Counted from the first letter of the stretch, positions 1-7,005 are shown. The stretch is DNA of 8,277 nucleotides from Candidatus Saccharimonadia bacterium (GCA_023257145.1 JALRDA010000095.1:1-8277), one strand, 5' to 3'. Notes: generated from the letters alone by a model not told the origin. Program-made: numbers and translations.

Positions 1-129
1 TTTGCCAAGATCACCAAGCACTTCTTCCAGAGCAAGCGCACTGCCGAGTGAATCGCCGTCAGGATTTTCGGCTTGGATAATAATTATTTTTCGTGCGTTG
101 TTGACAAGTTGTGTAGCGGGTTCAAACAT
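1..129 (-). CDS. DHH-family phosphoesterase, N-terminal fragment (runs off the window)
   Basis: Only the first 43 codons are present. They read MFEPATQLVNNARKIIII, followed by QAENPDGDSLGSALALEEVL and GDLGK. The NPDGDxxGSxLAL block is motif I of the DHH/DHHA1 phosphoesterases (NrnA/oligoribonuclease-like), which use its aspartates to bind the metal ions that hydrolyse nanoRNA or cyclic dinucleotides. The family usually has a histidine three residues before the proline (HxNPDxD). Here that position is alanine (AENPDGD). The ATG at 129-127 has no Shine-Dalgarno sequence but sits 6 nt after a perfect extended -10 box, which supports this start on a leaderless transcript. It follows recR after 28 bp. 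Family assignment is fairly sure; substrate cannot be told from this fragment. Confidence 0.8.
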   Translation of the reverse strand, partial: MFEPATQLVNNARKIIIIQAENPDGDSLGSALALEEVLGDLGK

Positions 130-135
130 CTTTTT

Positions 136-144
136 ATTATAACA
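136..144 (-). promoter_or_regulatory. Extended -10 promoter of the DHH gene, leaderless geometry
   Basis: The minus strand reads TGTTATAAT, a perfect TGnTATAAT extended -10 element. There are 6 nt between its last T (136) and the ATG (129), so the usual start point, 7 nt past the -10, falls on the A of the start codon. No good -35 element was seen at 17 nt. The predicted mRNA would have no leader. Confidence 0.65.
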
Positions 145-157
145 GAGGCGTACGCTA

Positions 158-772
158 CTATAGAATGCGCCGACCTTCGAGCGCATGCGTTAGCGTGATT
201 TGGTCTGCGTACTCCAGGTCAACGCCAACTGGTAGGCCGCGTGCGAGTCGGCTCATTTTGACAGTGAGTCCTTGTTCCTGGATGTGACGCTGCAAGAATA
301 GCGCGGTTGACTCCCCTTCGACGCTCGCGTTGGTTGCGATAATAAGTTCCTCAACTGCATCCTCTGCTATGCGCTTAACAAGCTCTGGGATATGCAACTG
401 CTCTGGCCCGATGCCATCGATTGGTGAAATGGCACCACCTAGCACGTGGTAGGTGCCGTTATACTGACCGGTCCGCTCTAGGGCGATGATATCGAGTGGC
501 TCTTCAACCACGGCAATAAGTTTTTTGTTGCGGTTTGTATCACTATATAACGGCGATACGCTTTCGTCGGCGTCAATTAGTGCAAATGTCACCGGACATG
601 TTTTGACGCCGGCGTGAAGGTTGGCGATTGTCGATGCGATCTTGTCGACTGTATGTGAGTCACTGCGCAAAAGAAAATACGCGTATCGCTCAGCAGTACG
701 GGCGCCTACGCCAGGTAGCCGCCCTAATTCATCGATTGCGCGAAGGAGCGCTGCAGGAAGTAGCTGCGCCAC
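158..772 (-). CDS. recR: Recombination mediator protein RecR
   Basis: RecR is a ring-forming protein that works with RecO (and RecF) to load RecA onto gapped DNA. The 204 aa length is normal. The N-terminal helix-hairpin-helix is seen at residues 17-25 (GRLPGVGAR). The Toprim domain follows, with VVEEPLDI near 88-95, YHVLGGAISPIDGIGP at 108-123, ATNASVEGE at 146-154 and the C-terminal RLARGLPVG and YADQITL blocks. The zinc finger between the two domains is degenerate: only C59 remains, while the other three expected cysteine positions are T62, S73 and Y76. The start is GTG at 772-770, 8 nt after the ybaB stop, with no Shine-Dalgarno sequence, so translation is probably coupled to ybaB. No in-frame alternative start lies nearby, and the GTG start gives the normal family N-terminus. 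Confidence 0.95.
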   Translation of the reverse strand: MAQLLPAALLRAIDELGRLPGVGARTAERYAYFLLRSDSHTVDKIASTIANLHAGVKTCPVTFALIDADESVSPLYSDTNRNKKLIAVVEEPLDIIALERTGQYNGTYHVLGGAISPIDGIGPEQLHIPELVKRIAEDAVEELIIATNASVEGESTALFLQRHIQEQGLTVKMSRLARGLPVGVDLEYADQITLTHALEGRRIL

Positions 773-780
773 TATGAGAT

Positions 781-1071
781 TTACAGACCTAGGTTGCCTA
801 GTCCGCCCATGAGCGGCTTCATTTTTTCTGCTGCAACTTCTTGTGCCTTCGCAAGGCCGTCGCGTACAGCAATTTCGATCCAGTGCTCTAGTTCAGAGAT
901 GTCTTCAAGGTCAACTTGTTCCGGGTCGATCTTAACACTCTTAATTTTTAGCTCACCAGTAATCTGCACGACGACTGCGCCGTCGCCTGCTTCAACTTCG
1001 ATAATTTCTTTTGCAAGGTCTTTTTGCGCCTTACGTAAATCATTCAACATCTTCATTTGATTCAATGCCAT
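781..1071 (-). CDS. ybaB: YbaB/EbfC family nucleoid-associated DNA-binding protein
   Basis: This is a 96 aa small protein of the YbaB/EbfC family, dimeric DNA-binding proteins that coat the nucleoid and are usually encoded beside recR. It has the family pattern: a charged N-terminal helix (MKMLNDLRKAQKDLAKE, residues 6-22), a beta core (VVVQITGELKIKSVKIDP, about 33-50), the LEDISELEHWIEIAVRDG helix and a Gly/Leu-rich tail with MKPLMGGLGNLG. The ATG at 1071-1069 has the best ribosome binding site in the window, AGGAG at 1083-1079 with 7 nt spacing. The gene lies directly upstream of recR (9 bp from the end of one gene to the start of the next), as in most bacteria. The family is certain from the pattern and the neighbour. 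Confidence 0.92.
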   Translation of the reverse strand: MALNQMKMLNDLRKAQKDLAKEIIEVEAGDGAVVVQITGELKIKSVKIDPEQVDLEDISELEHWIEIAVRDGLAKAQEVAAEKMKPLMGGLGNLGL

Positions 1072-1102
1072 ATTCTGTCTCCTCTGTCCTATTTATTCTA
1101 TT

Positions 1103-1108
1103 AGTATA
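1103..1108 (-). promoter_or_regulatory. Possible -10 box for ybaB-recR
   Basis: The minus strand reads TATACT just after the stop of the upstream membrane protein gene. It would give a leader of about 25 nt that contains the AGGAG ribosome binding site. The -35 position (TATAAA) is poor and there is no TG extension, so this is weaker than the other promoters here. Confidence 0.35.
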
Positions 1109-1110
1109 CG

Positions 1111-2580
1111 TTATTTTTGGTCATTTTTATAGATGTAAAACCGATCAGCCAGCTCGTTGCGCGAGTCGGTAACGACATATTTTGGTGCCGCATAAGTACC
1201 GGCTGCACGTGCAGCTCGACTGACGATTGTTGTATCTGCTTGCAGGTCAGGCTGAGTATCTGTCACAGTTATATTCGAGTGTTTTTCCGTCGCTATGTTA
1301 TAAAATAACTTTTCATTCTCAGCGACGGCAAGGATAGTTGCACCACGGTCAGTAGCGCGTAGCTGTGTGTCGATTAGTGTAAGGTCGTGCGAGAAGTACT
1401 GGGCTGTTGCTGGATTGTAAAGGTAGGTGTATGTATACCGACTCACGCCGCTAAAGAACATGCCCCCAATAAGAATCGTTAACGGTACGAGGCCTATGAT
1501 CCGGGCGTAAGGGTTGCGAGGAAATAGCTGGTACCAACTGCGCAGTAGCGAGCTAATTCCCATCGCCATCAGTAGCATAGCAGGAACGAAAGTGATCGTA
1601 CTGAATTTTGGAGCAACTAGTAATACGGGTAGTAGTAGGATTGCCCATGCGCTAATAATGTAACTTCGCGCGGTGTAGTTAGTGGTCGCGAGTCGTATGA
1701 TACCTAGTACGATAAGGACCATTGCGCCGAGACTATAGATCGGTGTCATTAGTGCGCCGACGCTCGGATTACTAAAGCTGAAGTATTGGTTTAGCAGAGT
1801 CATCAAATTCGCCATGATATCAGGCATTGCTTGCGGGACACCAAGTAGTGTGAGGCCGACTGAAGGATCCTTGTAGATCGCATATGCTAGCGGTGTAATT
1901 GCGATTAGCGCGCATACTGTGGCGATAGCAACATTTGCCCTGGCCTTTAGGAGCTGTCTGAATAGATAACGTAAATGTGGATGGAAAATAATCGCGCTTG
2001 CAAGTGCTATGAGGATGTAGACGCTGAGTGGTGTATAGAGGCTAAGCGCGGCAGCACCAAAAAGAATAATCTTCCAGAGTCGTAGAAAAGGTGCGCGACG
2101 TGACACCATCATTGCCGCTAGTAGTAGCCATACCGACCAAAAGATGTAGACAATGCTAGGCATTCCATTTTGCGCAACAAACATAAACTGCCCGGTTGCA
2201 ATGACAAGTACAGTCGTTAGAACTGCGACGTTACGTCGGAACCACATTTGTAGCAATAGGATCATGCCAAGCGCAGAGAAGGCACCTAGGATTAGCGACG
2301 GTAGTTTAATGCTGAAATTAGTAATTCCAAGTATCTCAGTCGATGCACGTTGTAATAGGTTGTACGGTAGATTGATTACTGACTTAGGATCAAATGCCTC
2401 CAGGGACTGCAGCGACAAGTTGTGACTTGCAACAACTGAGTTCATCTCTTCTTGGTTAATGCCGCCGGGAACATATAGTCCTGCGAGTAAAAGTAGTCCA
2501 ACAATCGATACACCAATGATGCTGTAGCCAATAATGTAGCGCCATCGGTAGAGTAAATAATCCGTTATTTTTTTAGCCAT
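1111..2580 (-). CDS. Polytopic membrane protein, GT-C / glycosyltransferase family 39-like
   Basis: This 489 aa protein has about ten hydrophobic segments (near residues 15-37, 93-112, 117-135, 141-158, 168-199, 216-236, 275-296, 306-323, 326-344 and 360-379) and a soluble C-terminal part of about 110 aa. The first outer loop carries GGINQEE (39-45), where GT-C enzymes place their acidic catalytic residues. It is followed by KLPSLILGAFSALG (92-105), typical of GT39/ArnT-like transferases. Such enzymes move a sugar from a polyprenyl-phosphate carrier to a protein, lipid or polymer outside the membrane. The acceptor and sugar are unknown. The C-terminal tail (about 380-489) would lie outside the cell. 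The gene splits dnaB from ybaB, has its own extended -10 and no Shine-Dalgarno sequence. The general class is likely; exact function is inference. Confidence 0.7.
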   Translation of the reverse strand: MAKKITDYLLYRWRYIIGYSIIGVSIVGLLLLAGLYVPGGINQEEMNSVVASHNLSLQSLEAFDPKSVINLPYNLLQRASTEILGITNFSIKLPSLILGAFSALGMILLLQMWFRRNVAVLTTVLVIATGQFMFVAQNGMPSIVYIFWSVWLLLAAMMVSRRAPFLRLWKIILFGAAALSLYTPLSVYILIALASAIIFHPHLRYLFRQLLKARANVAIATVCALIAITPLAYAIYKDPSVGLTLLGVPQAMPDIMANLMTLLNQYFSFSNPSVGALMTPIYSLGAMVLIVLGIIRLATTNYTARSYIISAWAILLLPVLLVAPKFSTITFVPAMLLMAMGISSLLRSWYQLFPRNPYARIIGLVPLTILIGGMFFSGVSRYTYTYLYNPATAQYFSHDLTLIDTQLRATDRGATILAVAENEKLFYNIATEKHSNITVTDTQPDLQADTTIVSRAARAAGTYAAPKYVVTDSRNELADRFYIYKNDQK

Positions 2581-2592
2581 AAATTACTTTTG

Positions 2593-2601
2593 ATTATAGC
2601 A
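2593..2601 (-). promoter_or_regulatory. Extended -10 promoter of the GT-C membrane protein gene
   Basis: The minus strand reads TGCTATAAT, a perfect extended -10. It lies 12 nt before the ATG at 2580, so the predicted leader is only about 6 nt and has no ribosome binding site. No convincing -35 was found. It sits in the 82 bp gap after dnaB, which otherwise shows no clear hairpin terminator. Confidence 0.6.
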
Positions 2602-2662
2602 TGTGTTAACGTGGTCGTCGAAATAGCGAGTGTGTGACCGGACCTTAAATCGTCGTCGTAAA

Positions 2663-4015
2663 CTACTGTTCGCCGTGTTGCTTGTCAAGCGACATAAAGC
2701 GTAGGCGCTCAGGGTGGAAGTATAGCTCGACTCGTCCAACAGGTCCGTTACGATGCTTAGCGATGATGAGATCGGTAATATTCTCGCGCTCTGTTTCAGG
2801 GTTGTAATATGCTTCGCGGTAGATAAACATCACGATATCGGCATCTTGCTCGATTGATCCTGATTCACGTAGGTCGGCAAGTTGAGGGATCTGTGGACTG
2901 CGTGATTCAACCGAACGCGATAGCTGTGAGAGCGCAATCACAGGAACATTTAATTCACGGGCGATCAACTTGAGGCCGCGGGAAATCTCACTCACCTCTT
3001 GAACGCGGTTACCATCATTCTTGCCACTTCCCTGCATCAGCTGGAGGTAGTCGATGATGATAAGGCCAATCGGCTGTTCGTGAGCGATGCGACGTGCTTT
3101 GGTGCGCATTTCCAGCACCGAAACGCCTGGCGTGTCATCAATAAATATTGGCGCTTCGGCCATCTCGCCCATTGCATCTGAAAGCTTTGAAAAGTCTTCG
3201 TCCGATAGGTTACCCGTACGAATATTCCACGCGTCAACACCGGATGCATCGGCGAGCATACGGTCGACTAGCTGCTCTTTACTCATCTCGAGGCTAAAGA
3301 ATAATACGGCTTGCTTTGCAACGGTCGCAACGTTATAGGCAAGGTTTGTGACCAGGGTCGTTTTACCCATCGCTGGACGGGCGGCGAGGATGATAAGATC
3401 AGAGCGCTGCAATCCGGCGGTCATATTGTCGAGGTCGCGGTAGCCGGTGCGAACACCGCGAAGTGCGCCCTTGTTACGATGCAGCTCCTCCATGCGATCG
3501 AAGCTATCGTTTAGAATTGTTTCGATGCTGGTAAGGTCCTGCTTAAGCGATTGATCACTAACGCTAAATAGCTCGGCCTCTGCCCGCTCTAGTAGCTCCT
3601 GGGTGGTGTTGTCTTCGTCAAACCCAAGTTCAGTAATTGCCGTACTGGCTTTAATGAGGCGCCTGCGAACTGCTTTTTGTGACACCATTTCAGCATACGC
3701 CTCTGCGTGCGCTGCGGTCGGAACGTAATTTGTTAGCTCTGTTAAATAGGCCGATCCACCGACGATATCAAGCTCATCTTTTTTCTTTAGCTCATCACTG
3801 AGTGTGAGTAGGTCGACTGGTTTGTGTCGTTCGTATAGCCGGGTCATGCCTGCAAAAATCGTTGCATGACGCTTGTCGTAAAAGTCCTTTGGTTTGACGT
3901 GTTCGCTAACGTCCGCCAGCGTTTCTTCGTCAATTAAAACAGCACCGAGTAATGACTTCTCGGCGTCGATATTTTGCGGGGGCACTTTTCCTGCCGTTAC
4001 TTCTCTGTTTGCCAT
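2663..4015 (-). CDS. dnaB: Replicative DNA helicase DnaB
   Basis: DnaB is the hexameric helicase that unwinds DNA ahead of the replication fork. The 450 aa length is normal and there is no intein. The N-terminal domain starts at about residue 12 (PPQNIDAEKSLLGAVLID). The RecA-like domain begins near 187 and shows RTGYRDLDNMTAGLQ, Walker A ARPAMGKTT (212-220), SLEMS with catalytic E243, Walker B IIIDYLQLM (319-327), ALSQLSRSVESR (361-372), LRESGSIEQDAD (382-393) and the arginine-finger segment KHRNGP (420-425, R422). The ATG at 4015-4013 lies 18 nt after the dnaX stop and lacks a Shine-Dalgarno sequence, so it is probably expressed with dnaX. Having helicase and clamp loader in one unit fits their joint work at the fork. 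Confidence 0.97.
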   Translation of the reverse strand: MANREVTAGKVPPQNIDAEKSLLGAVLIDEETLADVSEHVKPKDFYDKRHATIFAGMTRLYERHKPVDLLTLSDELKKKDELDIVGGSAYLTELTNYVPTAAHAEAYAEMVSQKAVRRRLIKASTAITELGFDEDNTTQELLERAEAELFSVSDQSLKQDLTSIETILNDSFDRMEELHRNKGALRGVRTGYRDLDNMTAGLQRSDLIILAARPAMGKTTLVTNLAYNVATVAKQAVLFFSLEMSKEQLVDRMLADASGVDAWNIRTGNLSDEDFSKLSDAMGEMAEAPIFIDDTPGVSVLEMRTKARRIAHEQPIGLIIIDYLQLMQGSGKNDGNRVQEVSEISRGLKLIARELNVPVIALSQLSRSVESRSPQIPQLADLRESGSIEQDADIVMFIYREAYYNPETERENITDLIIAKHRNGPVGRVELYFHPERLRFMSLDKQHGEQ

Positions 4016-4033
4016 AATTTACTGACTAAGAGG

Positions 4034-5527
4034 CTATTCGCCTACGCTCACTTCTTCTCCTCCACCCATAATAGCAGCTACCGCCGCCGCTGTCTCGTCT
4101 TTTGGTGGTGGTGGCGTGCCGATGGTCTCAAGTAGGATATCGCCTGCACCAATTTTTGCCAGTGCGTCCATCAGATTCAGTCGATGCTTCGGATCGTCAA
4201 GCTTCCGTTTCCAGAATGGTGTTCCAGTGTACAGGGTCACCTTATTACCATCATGTTCGTAGCCACATTTTCCAAGGACACTGTAGATGGCGACGTAATT
4301 TGAGCGAGTAAATTCGATAAGTGTGTCCCAGTTAAAGTCGAAATCATTGCCCGATGTTTGTGGCGCGGGAGGAGTGGTTGTCGTGGGTGCTGATTGAGTG
4401 GCGTGAGCTGCTGCTGGCTTTGGAGCTGGTGCGGCTGCGGGTGTGGATTCAACTGCTTTTGCTACTTGCTTTGCAATTGGCACTTCGGATGGGTGGACTT
4501 TGGTTGCCTGTTTTTGAAGCTCGGCGATCGGGGCACTTACTTCGGGTGCCGGTGCTGTTAATGCAGCGACTTTCGGCTTTGGTGCTGCGTGTGCGGCAAG
4601 GGTTGTTAGTAATTTAATCTCAGGTTGAGATGACTTTGCGACATCAAGCAGCTGATCTAGCAGCGATAAATACTGTGGTTTTTCTGCGATGATTTCACGT
4701 ATAGCAGTAATTAACTGGCTGGCAATGATAGTGGCCTGGATTCCATTCTTGTTACTGTCGTCAAGTGCTGCGACGATCGCACCCAGATCTTTTGTATCGT
4801 AAGCGGACAGTAAATTGTTTATGAGCGTCGTCGGCGCAAGTCCAAGTGACTGCTCGATGAGTTCGCGAGTGATTATCGTCTTTTCGTCGGCCAGACCTCG
4901 TATTTGATCGAGCAAGCTGATACTATCTCTAAAACTGCCGTCGCCTCTAATTGCGATCAGCTCAAGTGCGCTGTCGTCTATACTGATGTTTTCCTTGTCG
5001 GCAATTGAACGCAAGTGACCTACAACGTCATTGCGGCTTATGAGGCGGAAAGTAAACTGCTGTGTACGGCTAATGATTGTCGCTGGTAGTTTGTCGACGT
5101 CGGTGGTTGCTAGGATGAATACGGCATGCTCTGGCGGCTCTTCGAGTGTTTTTAAGAGGGCGTTAAATGCCTGTTTTGACAGCATATGCACCTCGTCGAT
5201 AATGTAGATTTTCTTGTCAGCAGCAACTGGCGCTATTTGTACCTTTTCACGTAGATCGCGAACATCTTCGACACCGTTATTGCTTGCCGCGTCAATCTCA
5301 ATAATGTCTAGGTTGGTTTCCTCTTCGTCGTATGGCAGTTTGTTGATCTCATGCGCAAGGATACGAGCAATCGATGTTTTGCCGACGCCGCGCGGGCCTG
5401 TTAGTAGGTAGGCGTGACTGACTCGTCCTTTTTCGAGTGAGCGGCGTAAAATATCGGTCACGTGCGACTGCCCGATGACTTCATCGAGCGATTTGCTGCG
5501 GTATTTTCGGTACAATGCCCTGGACAT
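4034..5527 (-). CDS. dnaX: DNA polymerase III subunit gamma/tau (clamp-loader ATPase)
   Basis: DnaX is the ATPase core of the clamp loader that places the sliding clamp on primed DNA. Numbered from the ATG, the protein has 497 aa: Walker A GPRGVGKT (44-51), DAASNNG (79-85), Walker B IIDEVHML (109-116), ATTDVDKLP (140-148), SRTQQF (153-158, usually SRCQ) and sensor 2 GDGSFRDSISLLDQ (195-208). An Ala/Pro/Thr-rich linker (about 320-390) leads to a tau-like C-terminal domain (from about 395). The four-cysteine zinc module normally found between Walker A and the DAAS block is missing; a short acidic segment (59-73) replaces it. The ATG at 5527 is preferred over the TTG at 5533 because AGGA lies 8 nt from the ATG but only 2 nt from the TTG. 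No slippery site was seen at the end of the ATPase domain. Confidence 0.95.
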   Translation of the reverse strand: MSRALYRKYRSKSLDEVIGQSHVTDILRRSLEKGRVSHAYLLTGPRGVGKTSIARILAHEINKLPYDEEETNLDIIEIDAASNNGVEDVRDLREKVQIAPVAADKKIYIIDEVHMLSKQAFNALLKTLEEPPEHAVFILATTDVDKLPATIISRTQQFTFRLISRNDVVGHLRSIADKENISIDDSALELIAIRGDGSFRDSISLLDQIRGLADEKTIITRELIEQSLGLAPTTLINNLLSAYDTKDLGAIVAALDDSNKNGIQATIIASQLITAIREIIAEKPQYLSLLDQLLDVAKSSQPEIKLLTTLAAHAAPKPKVAALTAPAPEVSAPIAELQKQATKVHPSEVPIAKQVAKAVESTPAAAPAPKPAAAHATQSAPTTTTPPAPQTSGNDFDFNWDTLIEFTRSNYVAIYSVLGKCGYEHDGNKVTLYTGTPFWKRKLDDPKHRLNLMDALAKIGAGDILLETIGTPPPPKDETAAAVAAIMGGGEEVSVGE

Positions 5528-5535
5528 TAACAAGT

Positions 5536-5539
5536 TCCT
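5536..5539 (-). promoter_or_regulatory. Ribosome binding site that sets the dnaX start
   Basis: AGGA on the minus strand is spaced 8 nt from the ATG at 5527-5525 and only 2 nt from the in-frame TTG at 5533-5531. The ATG is therefore the likely start, which also gives the standard MSRALYRKYR N-terminus of the family. Confidence 0.7.
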
Positions 5540-5556
5540 ATTCTATTTCTGTTTCT

Positions 5557-5562
5557 ATTGTA
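5557..5562 (-). promoter_or_regulatory. Possible -10 box for dnaX-dnaB
   Basis: The minus strand reads TACAAT, 29 nt before the dnaX ATG, which would give a leader of about 23 nt containing the AGGA site. The 77 bp gap between the DUF2797 gene and dnaX leaves room for a promoter, but no -35 and no TG extension are visible. Confidence 0.35.
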
Positions 5563-5604
5563 CGCTGAATTGCTGGCTGGGCGTGTTGTTGTTTTTGTAA
5601 AAAG

Positions 5605-6483
5605 TTAAAATAATGAGATCTGCTGAGCCGGCGTTTCGATCGGCGTAACTGTATCGCTAAAACTCATCGTGTAGCCGACATATTTTTTTAAAGGAAGCAT
5701 TAGCAGTGAATCGTCTTGTCGACAAAATAATAATGTCCCCAATTGCCCGATACATATCCCTGATACAGTATGTATATCTGATGTATTATGTGCAGAACCT
5801 AGATTCGGTGTGTCGTTAGAAAAATAACGATCGTCGAATGACAAAAGCTTACTTTCAAGGTTGACGTTTAACGTGGCGGTAATGCGCTGGTGTGTCGCTT
5901 CTAGCTCATTTTGCGCAGTAGTCGCGTCATAGCGTGATGTCGCAAGTTCAACCTTTTTGTTGAGTTGTACTGTTTCTTTAATGCCGGGCATTTTTGCGAT
6001 CTGTGCTTCATAGTGTCGAGCGATGTGCGCAGTGGGAAATTCCCCTAGTATTAGCGCGTATCGTGCACCTTGCTCTAGTAATCGTGCGTTTCCACGTTTT
6101 GCATGGGAGATACCTACTTTTACGATGCCCTGTCCAAAATACGCAAGATAGAGGATATGCGGCTCTTGGTTACGGGCTTCTTGCTGTTCAGATATAGACG
6201 TCGCGTGATAAAAGGCTGGATTGAATCCGGTACGTTTTTGGCACGCCGGGCATTGTTCGTATTTTGCGTCGACCATAGAGCTCGATGGGCAGACGAAGCG
6301 CTCACCCTTTGTGATATCATGCCAGCCCGTACAAAATCGCTGTGACGTATCAAAACCGAGCGTGAATGATTTTTGCAATGGATAAAAGTTGATAAACTCA
6401 GCGCCACGCTGAAGTAGCAAAAGCGGCTCTTCCTTACTGGAAAAGCCGACATTCGCTAGTAGATAGCTGCCGTTGTCGGGCAT
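5605..6483 (-). CDS. DUF2797 family protein (Cys-rich motif plus GIY-YIG-like core)
   Basis: This 292 aa protein matches the remembered pattern of DUF2797. It has RFCTGWHD (49-56), FVCPSS (63-68) and QCPACQ (77-82), whose cysteines C51, C65, C78 and C81 could bind zinc. The core follows: HILYLAYFGQGIVKVGIS (109-126), then RLLEQGA (134-140), AR-x-YEAQIA (155-163) and a Lys-rich stretch at 175-177. The YLAYF...VKVGIS...R order resembles the GIY-YIG nuclease fold, but catalytic function is not established for the family as far as I know. The C-terminal part (about 228-275) looks beta-rich, with GICIGQLGTLLF and LLMLPLKKYVGY. The start ATG lies 6 nt after the stop of the coiled-coil protein gene, so the two are almost surely cotranscribed and may act together. 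The family call is good; function is unknown. Confidence 0.75.
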   Translation of the reverse strand: MPDNGSYLLANVGFSSKEEPLLLLQRGAEFINFYPLQKSFTLGFDTSQRFCTGWHDITKGERFVCPSSSMVDAKYEQCPACQKRTGFNPAFYHATSISEQQEARNQEPHILYLAYFGQGIVKVGISHAKRGNARLLEQGARYALILGEFPTAHIARHYEAQIAKMPGIKETVQLNKKVELATSRYDATTAQNELEATHQRITATLNVNLESKLLSFDDRYFSNDTPNLGSAHNTSDIHTVSGICIGQLGTLLFCRQDDSLLMLPLKKYVGYTMSFSDTVTPIETPAQQISLF

Positions 6484-6489
6484 GAATGA

Positions 6490-7005
6490 CTAAAGCGCTG
6501 CTTCGACTGCCGCCCAGGTAGCGTCAGGATTCTCTTCAGGGATGACGATAGTTACTTGATCGCCGATATTGATACGGAAGTATGTCACGCTCGCAAGGAG
6601 GATGCGGTATTCGCGGCCGTTTGCTTCGACGTAATACGCGCCGTCGTGCTGCGTCAGCGTACCGATGATTTGTCGGCGCTCTGTTGGGTTGATTTGTTTG
6701 TAGATAAATCCGCCGTCATCAGCAATCGTCAACTTAAGGATGTCACCCTCAACAAGCTTTGATTTACTTGCATAGTTTGCAGGAACTGGGTAGCTCTTGC
6801 CGTCTGGGCCGATCATAACCTGACCATCAAAGACGCCTTCGACGATTTTGCCGCCGACATCTTCCTGGCTGTTTCGTGGCGTTACGATTTGATCATCATC
6901 ACCGATGATACTGATTAGTAATTCTTTTGCGGCAGCGAGGTTAGTCTCTGCCTCTTGGATCAACGATCGTAGTCGTTTAACCTGTTTTTCTGGTAATTCA
7001 GACAT
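6490..7005 (-). CDS. Conserved hypothetical: N-terminal coiled coil plus two tandem OB-like beta domains
   Basis: The 171 aa protein begins MSELPEKQVKRL and has a helical, probably coiled-coil segment (residues about 2-36). It then has two beta-rich units. An ungapped 27-residue match exists between 68-94 and 129-155: both show a G-K/R-x-Y start and a GD followed by hydrophobic alternation near the end. Striking conserved-looking text includes YPVPANYASKSKLVEGD and LLASVTYF. The order coiled coil, then two small beta domains, recalls the N-terminal part of the ARC/Mpa proteasomal ATPases, but there is no ATPase here. I recall similar proteins in Saccharibacteria but know no function. ATG at 7005 is chosen over TTG at 7017, where AGGA is only 2 nt away; the choice is not certain. 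A strong promoter precedes it, and DUF2797 follows after 6 nt. Confidence 0.75.
   Translation of the reverse strand: MSELPEKQVKRLRSLIQEAETNLAAAKELLISIIGDDDQIVTPRNSQEDVGGKIVEGVFDGQVMIGPDGKSYPVPANYASKSKLVEGDILKLTIADDGGFIYKQINPTERRQIIGTLTQHDGAYYVEANGREYRILLASVTYFRINIGDQVTIVIPEENPDATWAAVEAAL
6541..6804 (-). repeat. Internal protein repeat: two 27-residue units in the coiled-coil protein
   Basis: Unit one is encoded at 6804-6724 (residues 68-94) and unit two at 6621-6541 (residues 129-155). They align without gaps, sharing G, K/R, Y, G and D at matching positions and hydrophobic residues in the final strand (DILKLTI against DQVTIVI). This suggests an old tandem domain duplication; the DNA itself is no longer repetitive. 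Confidence 0.55.

Noticed and set aside
2663..4015. Intein in DnaB, a frequent intein host
   Set aside because: The Walker A and later motifs run without interruption and the length of 450 aa is normal.
4102..4617. Open frames on both strands over the dnaX linker
   Set aside because: The Ala/Pro-rich linker of DnaX opens other frames by base composition. Their translations are low-complexity and match nothing recognisable.
4034..5527. Programmed -1 frameshift in dnaX as in E. coli
   Set aside because: No A6G-type slippery run with a following hairpin was seen after the ATPase domain. The only similar A-run is near codon 33, which would be pointless.
5528..5533. TTG at 5533 as the dnaX start
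   Set aside because: AGGA is only 2 nt away from it, against 8 nt for the ATG at 5527, and the ATG gives the standard family N-terminus.
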